46,598 bases of DNA from Candidatus Magasanikiibacteriota bacterium (GTDB taxonomy: Bacteria; Patescibacteriota; Patescibacteriia; Magasanikbacterales; UBA922), in contig JABIBU010000018.1 in the NCBI GenBank assembly GCA_018652595.1, positions 1 through 46,598 of the forward strand, written 5' to 3'. Below are positions 34,831 through 41,479 of the stretch, in pieces (within the stretch, counting starts at the first letter, position 1; the number at the start of each line of letters is the position of its first letter). A model generated the notes under the pieces. It searched no databases, was not told the DNA's origin, and saw nothing but the letters and a program-made list of their open reading frames with translations. The translations under genes and the position numbers were made by a program.

Positions 34831-34965
34831 AAAAAAAGGCAGGCGAGGTTCACCTACAAAAGACATCCGGAAAGGAGCCTAATTGTAGACTCGCACTGCC
34901 TATTTTTACCTGCAATCAGGCGAAAAGACAGTTTCCTTTCCAGAAAATGTTTTTTGTAGGTGAAC
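34831..34965 (-). ncRNA. candidate structured RNA, pseudoknot/attenuator topology
   Basis: A promoter places the start at about 34965, exactly at the 5' arm of a perfect 14-bp stem (GTTCACCTACAAAA, 34952-34965, with 34848-34861). Inside are ACAT/AUGU and GGAAAGGA/UCCUUUCC helices, a GCCUG-auu-gCAGGU hairpin within ACUG/CAGU, and AGUCU/AGGCU. The end is a terminator stem GGCAGuGCGAG (34890-34900) with CTCGCCTGCC (34838-34847), then seven T. The two long pairings cross, so they form a pseudoknot or exclude each other, as in riboswitches. It is not recognised as a known family. Confidence 0.6.
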
Positions 34966-34971
34966 ATCATA

Positions 34972-35000
34972 ATTATACCCTTTTTCGCTATTTTCAGCAA
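34972..35000 (-). promoter_or_regulatory. promoter of the candidate RNA
   Basis: TTGCTG (34995-35000), 17 bp, perfect TATAAT (34972-34977). The predicted start at 34965 is the first base of the long stem. Confidence 0.65.
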
Positions 35001-35176
35001 GTTTGATCTATATTTGTGTTCATATTTTTGTACACATAGTGACGTAATACAGAGAAAGTGGTACTAAAACAAAAAACCACCTTTATTAGATGATCTTTTG
35101 AACTTCCCTCCTTGAAGTCCTCCTGTTGAAGTTTTTGTATAAATGAGCGTGGGTGGGTTTTTGCGACAGAACGTCG

Positions 35177-36019
35177 CTAGAGAAGTGTGTCGACCAGGTC
35201 GATCACCTCGGGCAGAGTGTGGATGAGGCGTGCGCGCTCGGGGTATCGTACGATCCATTCACGCTCGTAGCCAGGAGTGTTCTCGTTGACCATCAGGCCG
35301 ATCTTGGTACCGAGGGTGTGAGGTAGGATGAGATCCAATTCCCAGATGTCGCCGACGACCAGAAGGTCTTTCCAGGTAGCGTGATGGCGCAGGCGAATTT
35401 CGTCAAGCACCTTGAAGTAGTGGGAGCGCCTGAGGAAGATTGGGCGTTCGAGACCGGAAATATCCATCTCCGCTGGGATAGTGTCCGGTGTTTCCCCGAT
35501 CATATACTTCTTGGCTCCTCCTATCACGTGGTCTGCTGGTAAGTCGATGCCGAGCTCGACAATCTTGCTCTGCACCGCCTCTGTGTCGCTGTTTGTCACG
35601 ATGTAGACCACGATCTCCGAGTTCTGGAGTAAGGTGTTGAAGACTTCCAGAGCCCCCTGCTTGAACACCTTGCCCGAGAGAGGGTAGTTCTTCCTGTAGA
35701 GGTACTCCAGGAGGCACTTCCTGTCTTTGGGATCAAGGAACAGCCCCATTTCCTCGAAGAGCTCTTGTGCCACCGCCTTCATTCGAAGGTAAGGATCAAC
35801 ACAAGCCGGTGCCACGATAACACCGTCAAAGTCCCAACCCTTCTTGAGTTCCGTCCTGATCAACTCTTCGATGCGATCAAGTGTTTCGATGGCGGTCTCA
35901 CCATTCAGACCACAGAGGATTTTCAGATCCTCCCTGTAGGCCTTTACGAAAGGAACACCTTCAGCCTCCGCATCAGTCACTGTTCCATCGAAGTCGAAGA
36001 CTACGATCTTCTTTTTCAT
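35177..36019 (-). CDS. HAD superfamily hydrolase, GC-rich
   Basis: A 280-residue HAD phosphatase. Motif I is VFDFDGTVTDAE (Asp9, Asp11), motif II is VYIVTNSDTEAV (near 140), and motif IV is LLVVGDIWELDLIL (near 220-233). A helical cap lies between I and II, so a small phosphorylated metabolite is the likely substrate. The gene is strikingly GC-rich compared with all flanks. It has an AAGGAG seven bases before the ATG, its own promoter and a palindrome over the start region. It lies inside the mobile element as probable cargo. The region from 35001 to 35176 holds no gene. Confidence 0.85.
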   Translation of the reverse strand: MKKKIVVFDFDGTVTDAEAEGVPFVKAYREDLKILCGLNGETAIETLDRIEELIRTELKKGWDFDGVIVAPACVDPYLRMKAVAQELFEEMGLFLDPKDRKCLLEYLYRKNYPLSGKVFKQGALEVFNTLLQNSEIVVYIVTNSDTEAVQSKIVELGIDLPADHVIGGAKKYMIGETPDTIPAEMDISGLERPIFLRRSHYFKVLDEIRLRHHATWKDLLVVGDIWELDLILPHTLGTKIGLMVNENTPGYEREWIVRYPERARLIHTLPEVIDLVDTLL

Positions 36020-36034
36020 CCGAATTCTCCTTGC

Positions 36035-36070
36035 CCTATCTTTGGGCGGTTTGTAAATCCTAAAGATAGG
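36035..36070. promoter_or_regulatory. inverted repeat over the HAD gene start region (possible operator)
   Basis: CCTATCTTT (36035-36043) and AAAGATAGG (36062-36070) are a perfect 9-bp pair 18 bases apart. One arm overlaps the -10 box and the other lies in the leader next to the Shine-Dalgarno. Confidence 0.45.
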
Positions 36071-36096
36071 TTAAACTATTTTATTGATTTTGTCAA
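36068..36096 (-). promoter_or_regulatory. promoter of the HAD gene
   Basis: Perfect TTGACA (36091-36096), 17 bp, weak -10 TAACCT (36068-36073), overlapped by the palindrome. Confidence 0.5.
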
Positions 36097-36108
36097 TGTG
36101 GAGACCAC

Positions 36109-37260
36109 TTAAAAAAGTTTATCTTGACGTTTTGTGTCTATATCAAAAGTTTTTAATAATCTGTCTACCACATCTCTAGATGTGACATTTTTGAGTTTAT
36201 TAAAATCAACATATTTAGATAGTTTCTGTAATCTATTTCTGTAATTATAATAAGTCGTTCTACTTTTATACTTTGTCATAAAATATCTTTTTACATATTG
36301 TAACCCACCTTCTTGTAACAAAGCTAATGCCATAATAATTTCACTTTTAACAGTTATATCTTTGCAGTTTTTATCTAAAAAGGCATCGATGACGGGCTTA
36401 TTATTTTGCGATAAAAATACGTAGTTTTTTAGAGGATGATTATAGATTTCGTCTATCTCTTTTTGAAGTATTTTCTTCCAAAAATGTTGGTTAAAAATAT
36501 TTTTTAAGGTGGGCTCATCCCCGTTTAAGTATGGCTTAAATTTTTGTTTAGTGGCTTGTTTACCTCTCATCGTCAATTCACATCTTAATACTTCAGACAC
36601 CAACACACCTTTTTTATTTTTATATCTGTTAGCTCTGTATGCTTTTGCTATGTCTAGCTCTTTTTGAGTTACTGCATTATTAGCAACCTCAGGTAGTTTA
36701 GAATATAATTTGAATGTTGTGGCCTTATTACTAAAATATATTTCTTTACCACCATTTTCTGTGTCTTTCATAGCCACACACCTTTGTTTAGATCTAAAAC
36801 GATCATCAAATGGTGTCAAAGCTTCTAGCGCAAGATTACAACTACATAAGTCCGTGAGATTAACAATACCACCAATTGCAACAACAGTAGGAATTGAACT
36901 TAAGATTTGATCTCTAAAAATAACTACACCAATTTCCCTGAAAAACTGGAGTAATTTATCTACAAATACATCAAGCACATCGCCTGATATAATTGTTACA
37001 TTTTCTCCAATTAGAAACTTAGGTACGGACAATTCTATTACGAAATAAGTTATCTCTGGATAGATAAAATGTTCCTCTATCCAGTATTTCGGCATATACC
37101 TTCTTTGCTCTTTTTGTTCGTTTCTCCAAGTATTATTTGTGCAAACAACCCTGTTTCTTTTAACATCCCGATCAATATCTTTTATATTTATATTTTCCTG
37201 AAAATAAAAACTACCCTCCGGTCTATCATATCTAAATTTTAGTTTTAGGGTATCTATCAT
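36109..37260 (-). CDS. phage/plasmid replication initiator, gene II/X-like
   Basis: A 383-residue protein beginning MIDTLKLKF, the hallmark start of filamentous-phage gene II/X (CRI) and related plasmid initiators. It continues with a beta-rich region, VLRCELTMRGKQ (near 230-241, cf. 'LRxE...' of that family), and a basic C-terminal half with a helix-turn-helix-like RTTYYNYRNRLQKLSKY. Such proteins nick the plus-strand origin for rolling-circle replication. I cannot point to the catalytic tyrosine with certainty. The long hairpin 20 bases upstream fits an origin. Confidence 0.6.
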   Translation of the reverse strand: MIDTLKLKFRYDRPEGSFYFQENINIKDIDRDVKRNRVVCTNNTWRNEQKEQRRYMPKYWIEEHFIYPEITYFVIELSVPKFLIGENVTIISGDVLDVFVDKLLQFFREIGVVIFRDQILSSIPTVVAIGGIVNLTDLCSCNLALEALTPFDDRFRSKQRCVAMKDTENGGKEIYFSNKATTFKLYSKLPEVANNAVTQKELDIAKAYRANRYKNKKGVLVSEVLRCELTMRGKQATKQKFKPYLNGDEPTLKNIFNQHFWKKILQKEIDEIYNHPLKNYVFLSQNNKPVIDAFLDKNCKDITVKSEIIMALALLQEGGLQYVKRYFMTKYKSRTTYYNYRNRLQKLSKYVDFNKLKNVTSRDVVDRLLKTFDIDTKRQDKLF

Positions 37261-37279
37261 ACTGGAGGAGACTTTTATC

Positions 37280-37365
37280 AGAGATAATCAGGTGGCTGAC
37301 TTAACGACAGGACAAGCCTCCTCCAAGAGGGAACCTGAATGTAAGACAGCCGTCTCATTATCTCT
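37280..37365. other. long imperfect hairpin, candidate replication origin
   Basis: AGAGATAAT and ATTATCTCT close an 86-bp palindromic rod. Inside are GGCTG/CAGCC, TTAA/TAAG-type pairs, CAGG/CCTG and a CCTC/GAGG tip, separated by symmetric mismatches. It lies directly before the initiator gene and within the 3' half of a small ORF. It could be a double-strand origin, a folded-strand att site or an RNA element. Confidence 0.55.
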
Positions 37366-37458
37366 ATTATCTTGTTTTTTCCAGTATTCTAAAAAGAACT
37401 CCGTTATTCGTTCGGCTATTAAGTCCGTATCATTTTTCTTGTTCTTTTTTGAATACAT
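37288..37458 (-). CDS. 56-residue small protein upstream of the initiator
   Basis: A short frame, MYSKKNKKNDTDLIAERITE..., with a basic start and an amphipathic helix (ITEFFLEYWKKQ). It ends 27 bases before the initiator ATG. Its 3' half coincides with the hairpin, so the tail sequence may be constrained by structure rather than by protein function. No Shine-Dalgarno is present. It is plausible as a copy-control or accessory protein, but unproven. Confidence 0.45.
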   Translation of the reverse strand: MYSKKNKKNDTDLIAERITEFFLEYWKKQDNRDNETAVLHSGSLLEEACPVVKSAT

Positions 37459-37527
37459 AAAAACCGTAGCTTATAACTACAGTTTATATCTTGTGGAATA
37501 AATTGTATAAGAAATAACCGAGTACGC

Positions 37528-38322
37528 TTATTTCCTACTCTCCCTGCGTTTAATTGCTAAACTTCTTAATTTGCCAATCTCCCCATCATCTAATAATTCC
37601 CCAGTCTTCTCATTAACTAATCCTCTTAGTAACTTGAGAGAAAGAGATCTGTTGTCATACACCAAATCTTCAATTTCTTTTGACTTGGTTTTTCTACTTC
37701 TTATTTTTGCTAAAGATATTTTTTCTTTTGCGAAGACTTCTATACGCCCTCTTTTCTCAAGATCAACAAAACACATTTGTATATAATCCCACCGTTTTTT
37801 AATTAAATCAATTGCCTCATTTTGTGTAGCATAGGGTGATATACCGATCATTATGGGGTATTTTTTTGATGTTTCGTCCATAAAATCTTCACAAACTTTT
37901 ACATCACAGTCACAACATCCTCTCCTTTCTAAAAAATCTAGACGATACTCATTAAACGAAACTGTATCTTCGATACTGTTATAAAATTGAGTGAACACAT
38001 CGTACTTCCTTTCATTGTATAGAATAAAAATATTAATAAATAATATAATATTCACATTCTTGTATATTTCTGGTATTGGCTCAAGTATCTCACTATATAT
38101 TTTTGTTCTTTGTTTTGGAAAAGTTAAATAATTTGTGTTTTTATATTTGATACCAAAAAGAGACGCTGGTAATCCACGGATAACACGACCAGAAAGATTG
38201 GGCATTTTGATACCATTTTTAGGTATGCCAATTTCTTTTCTAATCTCTAATACCCTATCTATAAAATATCTTTCACGAGTGTATGTTTCAAGATAATTTT
38301 TTAATTTATCAGTAGATTTCAT
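37528..38322 (-). CDS. hypothetical element-encoded protein
   Basis: A 264-residue basic protein with a Cys cluster CCDCDVKVC near 135-143, a PIMIGISPYATQNEAIDLI stretch, and a Lys/Arg-rich C-terminus (IKRRESRK). No family is recognised. I place the start at 38322 (MKSTDKLKNY), because the longer frame would run back through the tRNA-His terminator. It is the element gene nearest the tRNA. Confidence 0.6.
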   Translation of the reverse strand: MKSTDKLKNYLETYTRERYFIDRVLEIRKEIGIPKNGIKMPNLSGRVIRGLPASLFGIKYKNTNYLTFPKQRTKIYSEILEPIPEIYKNVNIILFINIFILYNERKYDVFTQFYNSIEDTVSFNEYRLDFLERRGCCDCDVKVCEDFMDETSKKYPIMIGISPYATQNEAIDLIKKRWDYIQMCFVDLEKRGRIEVFAKEKISLAKIRSRKTKSKEIEDLVYDNRSLSLKLLRGLVNEKTGELLDDGEIGKLRSLAIKRRESRK

Positions 38323-38339
38323 TTTTATATATTTATAAC

Positions 38340-38363
38340 AAAAAGGCCGTGATAGGCCTTTTT
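38340..38363 (-). terminator. terminator of tRNA-His
   Basis: AAAAAGGCC/GGCCTTTTT with a 6-nt loop, T-run on the minus strand, ~26 bases past the tRNA. Confidence 0.85.
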
Positions 38364-38388
38364 GTTTAGAGACGATGAGCCCCACTTA

Positions 38389-38465
38389 GGGGTGGCTAAC
38401 GAGAATTGAACTCGTATTGCCGGTACCACAAACCGGAGTAATAACCATTATACCATAGCCACCCC
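38389..38465 (-). tRNA. tRNA-His (GUG), intact copy
   Basis: The minus strand gives G-1 and GGGTGGC/GCCACCC with C73, U8, a normal D-arm, anticodon stem CCGGT/ACCGG with loop TTGTGGT (GTG), and T-stem ACGAG/CTCGT with TTCAATT. All arms pair. It differs from the two upstream copies at U8 and by a compensated anticodon-stem change. Its 3' end is the right boundary of the mobile element. Confidence 0.96.
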
Positions 38466-38484
38466 TAAAAGGGTCTCTATTTTT

Positions 38485-38513
38485 ATTTTATTGTAAATCT
38501 CTCTCTTCTTCAA
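38485..38513 (-). promoter_or_regulatory. promoter of tRNA-His
   Basis: TTGAAG (38508-38513), 17 bp, TAAAAT (38485-38490), inside the last codons of the 38488 gene. Confidence 0.6.
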
Positions 38514-38892
38514 TACTTCCTTTGAATAGGCCTGTATTAAATCCAAGGGTTGTTTTTCTTTTTCTTTTGATATCAGGAATTTCTTCTTTCTCTTTTTCAT
38601 TTACAACTGGTTGTTCATAATCGCTTTCAAGCATATCTATTAGATTTTTGAGGGCATCTTGCTTCTTGTCTAAATGATTGATATACATTTGGTGTGCTCT
38701 AACACTACTAGCATAAGAACTTATTACTAGTACCCCTGTAAAAATCTTTATCATCTCCTCATCTAAACACTTCTTTAATAATCTCTCAACCGATGTATTC
38801 CAAATCTTATATTTTGCAGAATAAGCTGGTTCTTGTGCCAGACTATCTACTTCCTCCAATTTTTGTTTTAGTTTTTGAATAATTTCTTCCAT
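38488..38892 (-). CDS. hypothetical helical protein between tRNA-His copies
   Basis: A 134-residue protein with an N-terminal coiled helix (EEIIQKLKQKLEEVDSL), a more hydrophobic middle (IFTGVLVISSYAS, about 49-61) and a charged KRKRK tail. There is no recognised family. Its position between an intact and a decayed tRNA-His suggests cargo of an older or nested element. Confidence 0.55.
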   Translation of the reverse strand: MEEIIQKLKQKLEEVDSLAQEPAYSAKYKIWNTSVERLLKKCLDEEMIKIFTGVLVISSYASSVRAHQMYINHLDKKQDALKNLIDMLESDYEQPVVNEKEKEEIPDIKRKRKTTLGFNTGLFKGSIEEERDLQ

Positions 38893-38954
38893 ATGGTGAA
38901 TTTACATTATTCTTATTTTGTTCCAGATCTCTATTGTATCCGACAGAAAGTGTT

Positions 38955-39027
38955 GGGTCAAGAGGAATTGAACCCGTATTGTCGGTACCACAAACCGAAG
39001 TAATAACCATTATACCATGGCCACCCC
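38955..39027 (-). pseudogene. decayed tRNA-His copy (acceptor and T-arm mismatched)
   Basis: The 5' half through the T-loop (GGGGTGGCCATGGTATAATG...GTTCAATTC) follows tRNA-His with GTG anticodon. Position 8 is C instead of U, and after the T-loop the sequence changes to CTCTTGACCC. As a result only four acceptor pairs remain and the T-stem has a C-C clash. The break point in the T-arm is typical of recombination at tRNA ends. Confidence 0.75.
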
Positions 39028-39086
39028 GCAATGAATTTGAATTTGAAAGAAAAATTTCGGCCCGAGGCCGATCAGCCTTGAGCAGA

Positions 39087-39180
39087 GAACCGGTATTGTC
39101 GGTACCACAAACCGAAGTAATAACCCGCCCGCAACACTTGCGCTAGCATGGCGGGCGGACCACTATACCATGGCCACCCC
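39087..39180 (-). pseudogene. tRNA-His copy split by a palindromic element
   Basis: The sequence runs as tRNA-His to the D-loop (GGCCATGGTATAGTGGT), then ~34 bases of CCGCCCGC...GCGGGCGG palindrome, then resumes at GTTATTAC through the anticodon arm and stops matching after GGTTC. A perfect consensus promoter lies just upstream, so this is probably the ancestral locus, now inactive unless the insert is removed. Confidence 0.75.
39126..39159. repeat. REP-like palindrome inserted in a tRNA D-loop
   Basis: CCGCCCGC and GCGGGCGG arms with an inner TTGCGCTAGCATG. It is of the same type as the elements near 4666 and 20131, and shows that this repeat family inserts into genes. Confidence 0.65.
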
Positions 39181-39207
39181 GATTGAGACTTTTTATAGAA
39201 CGGGCAT

Positions 39208-39236
39208 ATTATATACCAAAAAAGCTTTTTTGTCAA
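39208..39236 (-). promoter_or_regulatory. perfect consensus promoter of the split tRNA-His
   Basis: TTGACA (39231-39236), 17 bp, TATAAT (39208-39213). The predicted start is ~20 bases before the tRNA copy. Confidence 0.82.
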
Positions 39237-39953
39237 CTATTTATGGCCAGACAAAGTATTTTTATATGGCCTACCAAAAAGACTCATCTTAAAAAAATTA
39301 ACAGCATAAACAAAAAGTCTTTTATCAAAAACAAATCTCCTTACAGAAACATGGCATTTTAAATTCATATCAAGCCTTATTCTACCAAACCTACTTAATT
39401 TTCTACACATATCCATGTCTTCGCCATACTTTAAATCACCGTTAAACCCGGAAGTCTTATTATAGATATTTTTTTTAAATGTCATATTATTTCCCATTGC
39501 TCCAATCTTTCCCAGAGAGACTATGCGCGAAAAAAACCACAGACCCCAGTGAGAAAAAAACCGCAATATGTTTTTCCAGGGCGATGCATCATAAAAATAA
39601 AACTGCCCACCCAAGCAAACTAATTTTGGATCATTATCAAATCTTTTTTTAACTTGCAACAAATAATCTTCTGGCAAATGTGTATCTGCATCAATATGTA
39701 GTACATATTCACCTCGGGCCATCTCTGTGCCGGTCTTTCTAGCTTGTCCTACGCCCTTTCTAGGCTCATCAACGACTAAAACACCCAAAGACCTGGCTAT
39801 TTGACCAGTCTTGTCTGTAGAGGCGTTATTTACCACGATTATTTCAGTATCAAAATCACCTTGTTGTTTTTGAACAGACCTGATACTCTCCGAGATATAT
39901 TCTTCTTCATCAAAAGCAGGGATGATAATTGAAAATTGTATAAATTCTTTCAT
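39237..39953 (-). CDS. family 2 glycosyltransferase
   Basis: A 238-residue GT-A enzyme. It has FSIIIPAFDEEEYI (7-20), VVNNASTDKT, the metal-binding DAD in VLHIDADTHLPE (near 91-102), GAMGNNMTFKK and the acceptor-side GEDMDMCRKLSRFG (near 183-196). It transfers a nucleotide-activated sugar to a cell-envelope or protein acceptor. It lies next to the pilin-like array but on a separate transcript (terminator 39981-40010, promoter 39962-39970). Glycosylation of surface pilins is only a possibility. Confidence 0.92.
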   Translation of the reverse strand: MKEFIQFSIIIPAFDEEEYISESIRSVQKQQGDFDTEIIVVNNASTDKTGQIARSLGVLVVDEPRKGVGQARKTGTEMARGEYVLHIDADTHLPEDYLLQVKKRFDNDPKLVCLGGQFYFYDASPWKNILRFFSHWGLWFFSRIVSLGKIGAMGNNMTFKKNIYNKTSGFNGDLKYGEDMDMCRKLSRFGRIRLDMNLKCHVSVRRFVFDKRLFVYAVNFFKMSLFGRPYKNTLSGHK

Positions 39954-39961
39954 ATGAAATA

Positions 39962-39970
39962 ATTATAACA
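39962..39970 (-). promoter_or_regulatory. extended -10 promoter of the GT2 gene, leaderless
   Basis: TGTTATAAT on the minus strand ends eight bases before the ATG. Confidence 0.5.
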
Positions 39971-39980
39971 GAAAAACAGT

Positions 39981-40010
39981 AAAAACAAAATCTACCAGAT
40001 AGGCAGATTT
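39981..40010 (-). terminator. terminator of the pilin-like operon
   Basis: AAATCT/AGATTT with inner GCC/GGT pairing, then TGTTTTT on the minus strand. Confidence 0.65.
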
Positions 40011-40057
40011 AAATATCATAATTATTAATTACAAAAACAGCAACAATGAAATATGGA

Positions 40058-40627
40058 CTACTCACCAAAATCCCACATATCATCTGGAGCAACGCTACCT
40101 TCTGGCCCCCAAACACTTTCGTAGCCGGGCACAACAACACTTTCACCAAGAGGGTCTGTGGGCGGGTAATAATCCGTCATATCTTTTTTTACACCCCACT
40201 CGGCCTGGAAAAATCCTCCTCCCCCAGGAGAGTCTATATTTTGCGCTTCAAATAAAGCGTCTTGAACAAAAATAGTAATACTATATGAACTCAAAACTAT
40301 AAGAGTACCTATTACAGCATATTTTATTGTTTTTTGAGCACTCTTTATTTTTTCTTCATCACCACCAGCTGTCATCCAAATAAAGCCAGAGTAGAATATA
40401 TAAACCAAAAATATTGTACCCAAAAGAGATAGGGCGATTCTTATAATATTAACCACAATCATGCGTGGGTCTTCTGCCTGACCAAACGACGCCCCCCTTT
40501 CACCTGCTACAGCCTGTAACTGCGATCCAATCTCTCCAGTGTCTATACCATCACCAGTAGCCAAAACTAACCCCGCGAAAAAAAGCCCTAGCAAGATTAG
40601 AAATATAGAAAAAAATATTTTTTTCAT
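40058..40627 (-). CDS. T4SS pilin-like (VirB2/TrbC type) with Gly/Pro tail
   Basis: A 189-residue member of the array and its last gene. It has a signal sequence (about 1-23), TM1 (about 58-80), the conserved junction YSGFIWMTAGGDEEKIKSAQK (near 79-99) and TM2 (about 102-125). A ~65-residue outer tail rich in Gly, Pro, Asp and Trp follows, without Cys. The fold is that of the Patescibacteria 'type IV secretion system pilin' family. It is 12 bp after the next paralog. The tail could be a surface-exposed display domain. Confidence 0.82.
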   Translation of the reverse strand: MKKIFFSIFLILLGLFFAGLVLATGDGIDTGEIGSQLQAVAGERGASFGQAEDPRMIVVNIIRIALSLLGTIFLVYIFYSGFIWMTAGGDEEKIKSAQKTIKYAVIGTLIVLSSYSITIFVQDALFEAQNIDSPGGGGFFQAEWGVKKDMTDYYPPTDPLGESVVVPGYESVWGPEGSVAPDDMWDFGE

Positions 40628-40639
40628 AAATACTTACTA

Positions 40640-41035
40640 TTATTGTATATTAACTTTTTGCCCCGTAGCCTGTGTCCCAACAAAAAGAGTGACACTGTAA
40701 GAAAGCAAGATGATGGTCAAACCAATTATGGAGCCCACTATTATCTTCTGTGCTTTTTTTACTTGTTCCTCATCTCCGCGTGAATTGACATACACAAAAC
40801 CACCGTACACAACCAGGGCCAAAAATATTGAGCCAACCACACCCAAGGCTATCTTTAGCACCTCTACTATTATTATTTGTGGTGATGTTGGATTGCCCAG
40901 ACCAGCTGTGTCAGCACCTTCTTTTATCTGTTCTACTACTTGATTTTTTAAGTCTACAGACTGTGTGGTATCAAATAAAAAAAATACACCCAAAAAAGAC
41001 AAGAGTAGCAAAAAGATTGTAAGTTTTTTTTTCAT
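40640..41035 (-). CDS. T4SS pilin-like protein
   Basis: A 131-residue core-only paralog. It has a signal sequence (about 1-26), TM1 (about 55-77), VYGGFVYVNSRGDEEQVKKAQK and TM2 (about 98-122). The usual WMTA after GGF is replaced by YVNS, a departure from all other members. It ends shortly after TM2. Confidence 0.82.
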   Translation of the reverse strand: MKKKLTIFLLLLSFLGVFFLFDTTQSVDLKNQVVEQIKEGADTAGLGNPTSPQIIIVEVLKIALGVVGSIFLALVVYGGFVYVNSRGDEEQVKKAQKIIVGSIIGLTIILLSYSVTLFVGTQATGQKVNIQ

Positions 41036-41044
41036 AAATTATGA

Positions 41045-41437
41045 TTATACAGATCCACTAGCAGTTCTGGATAGAATAGCCAAAACTACAAAATTGGTAA
41101 TACTATAGGAGGCCAGCACTATCACCAAGCCTATGATCGATGATATTATAATTTTTTGAGCTTTTTTTATTGTCTCTTCTTCACCACGAGCGGTCATCCA
41201 GAGATAGCCCGCGTAGACCATTAGAACCAAAAACACAACACCCACCATGGACAAGGCCCCCTTTACAGCAACTCCTATAGTCTCCGCCAAAGTGGTATCC
41301 GTAGCCCTTTCATAGCCCGCTTTAGTGGCCGCACTGTCTACCAGACCGACACCAAGAATATCTTTTCTTTGGGCCAAAGCCGGACTCACTAATAAAAACA
41401 CCACCAACAGACTGAGAAAAAAACTTTTTATTTTCAT
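41045..41437 (-). CDS. T4SS pilin-like protein
   Basis: A 130-residue core-only paralog. It has a signal sequence cleaved around LALAQ, TM1 (about 58-80), YAGYLWMTARGEEETIKKAQ and TM2 (about 98-122). A ~75-bp block around the TM1-TM2 junction is almost identical to the next gene at the nucleotide level (about 41144-41222 versus 41553-41628), a sign of recent duplication or gene conversion. Confidence 0.83.
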   Translation of the reverse strand: MKIKSFFLSLLVVFLLVSPALAQRKDILGVGLVDSAATKAGYERATDTTLAETIGVAVKGALSMVGVVFLVLMVYAGYLWMTARGEEETIKKAQKIIISSIIGLVIVLASYSITNFVVLAILSRTASGSV

Positions 41438-41479
41438 ATTAATTATATTGTTATACTATTATGTATCTATTTTTTTACT

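Larger units (their letters stand above)
30646..38411. mobile_element. ~7.7-kb integrated element at tRNA-His
   Basis: The 3' end of tRNA-His (38389-38401, GGGGTGGCTAACG on plus) is repeated in the same orientation at 30652-30664 (GGGGTGGCCAACG, 12 of 13 identical). The wider match is 21 of 29. The tRNA 3' end faces the element, the standard geometry of tRNA-targeted islands. Contents: serine recombinase, AlbA_2 protein, secreted nuclease, zinc-ribbon membrane protein, candidate RNA, HAD phosphatase, replication initiator with hairpin, small ORF and an unknown protein. Serine integrases rarely use tRNA genes, so a helper tyrosine recombinase cannot be excluded. Confidence 0.6.

Noticed and set aside
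34831-34965. SRP RNA or 6S RNA identity for the structured RNA
   Set aside because: The SRP domain IV motif (GGAA loop flanked by AGCAG) is not present in order, and there is no single long rod with a central bubble as in 6S.
35064-35258. 64-codon minus frame overlapping the HAD gene end
   Set aside because: It is a different frame of the GC-rich HAD gene with no independent start signal.
39218-39231. AAAAAAGCTTTTTT as a terminator of the GT2 gene
   Set aside because: The palindrome has no loop and lies in the spacer of a perfect promoter for the tRNA-His copy.
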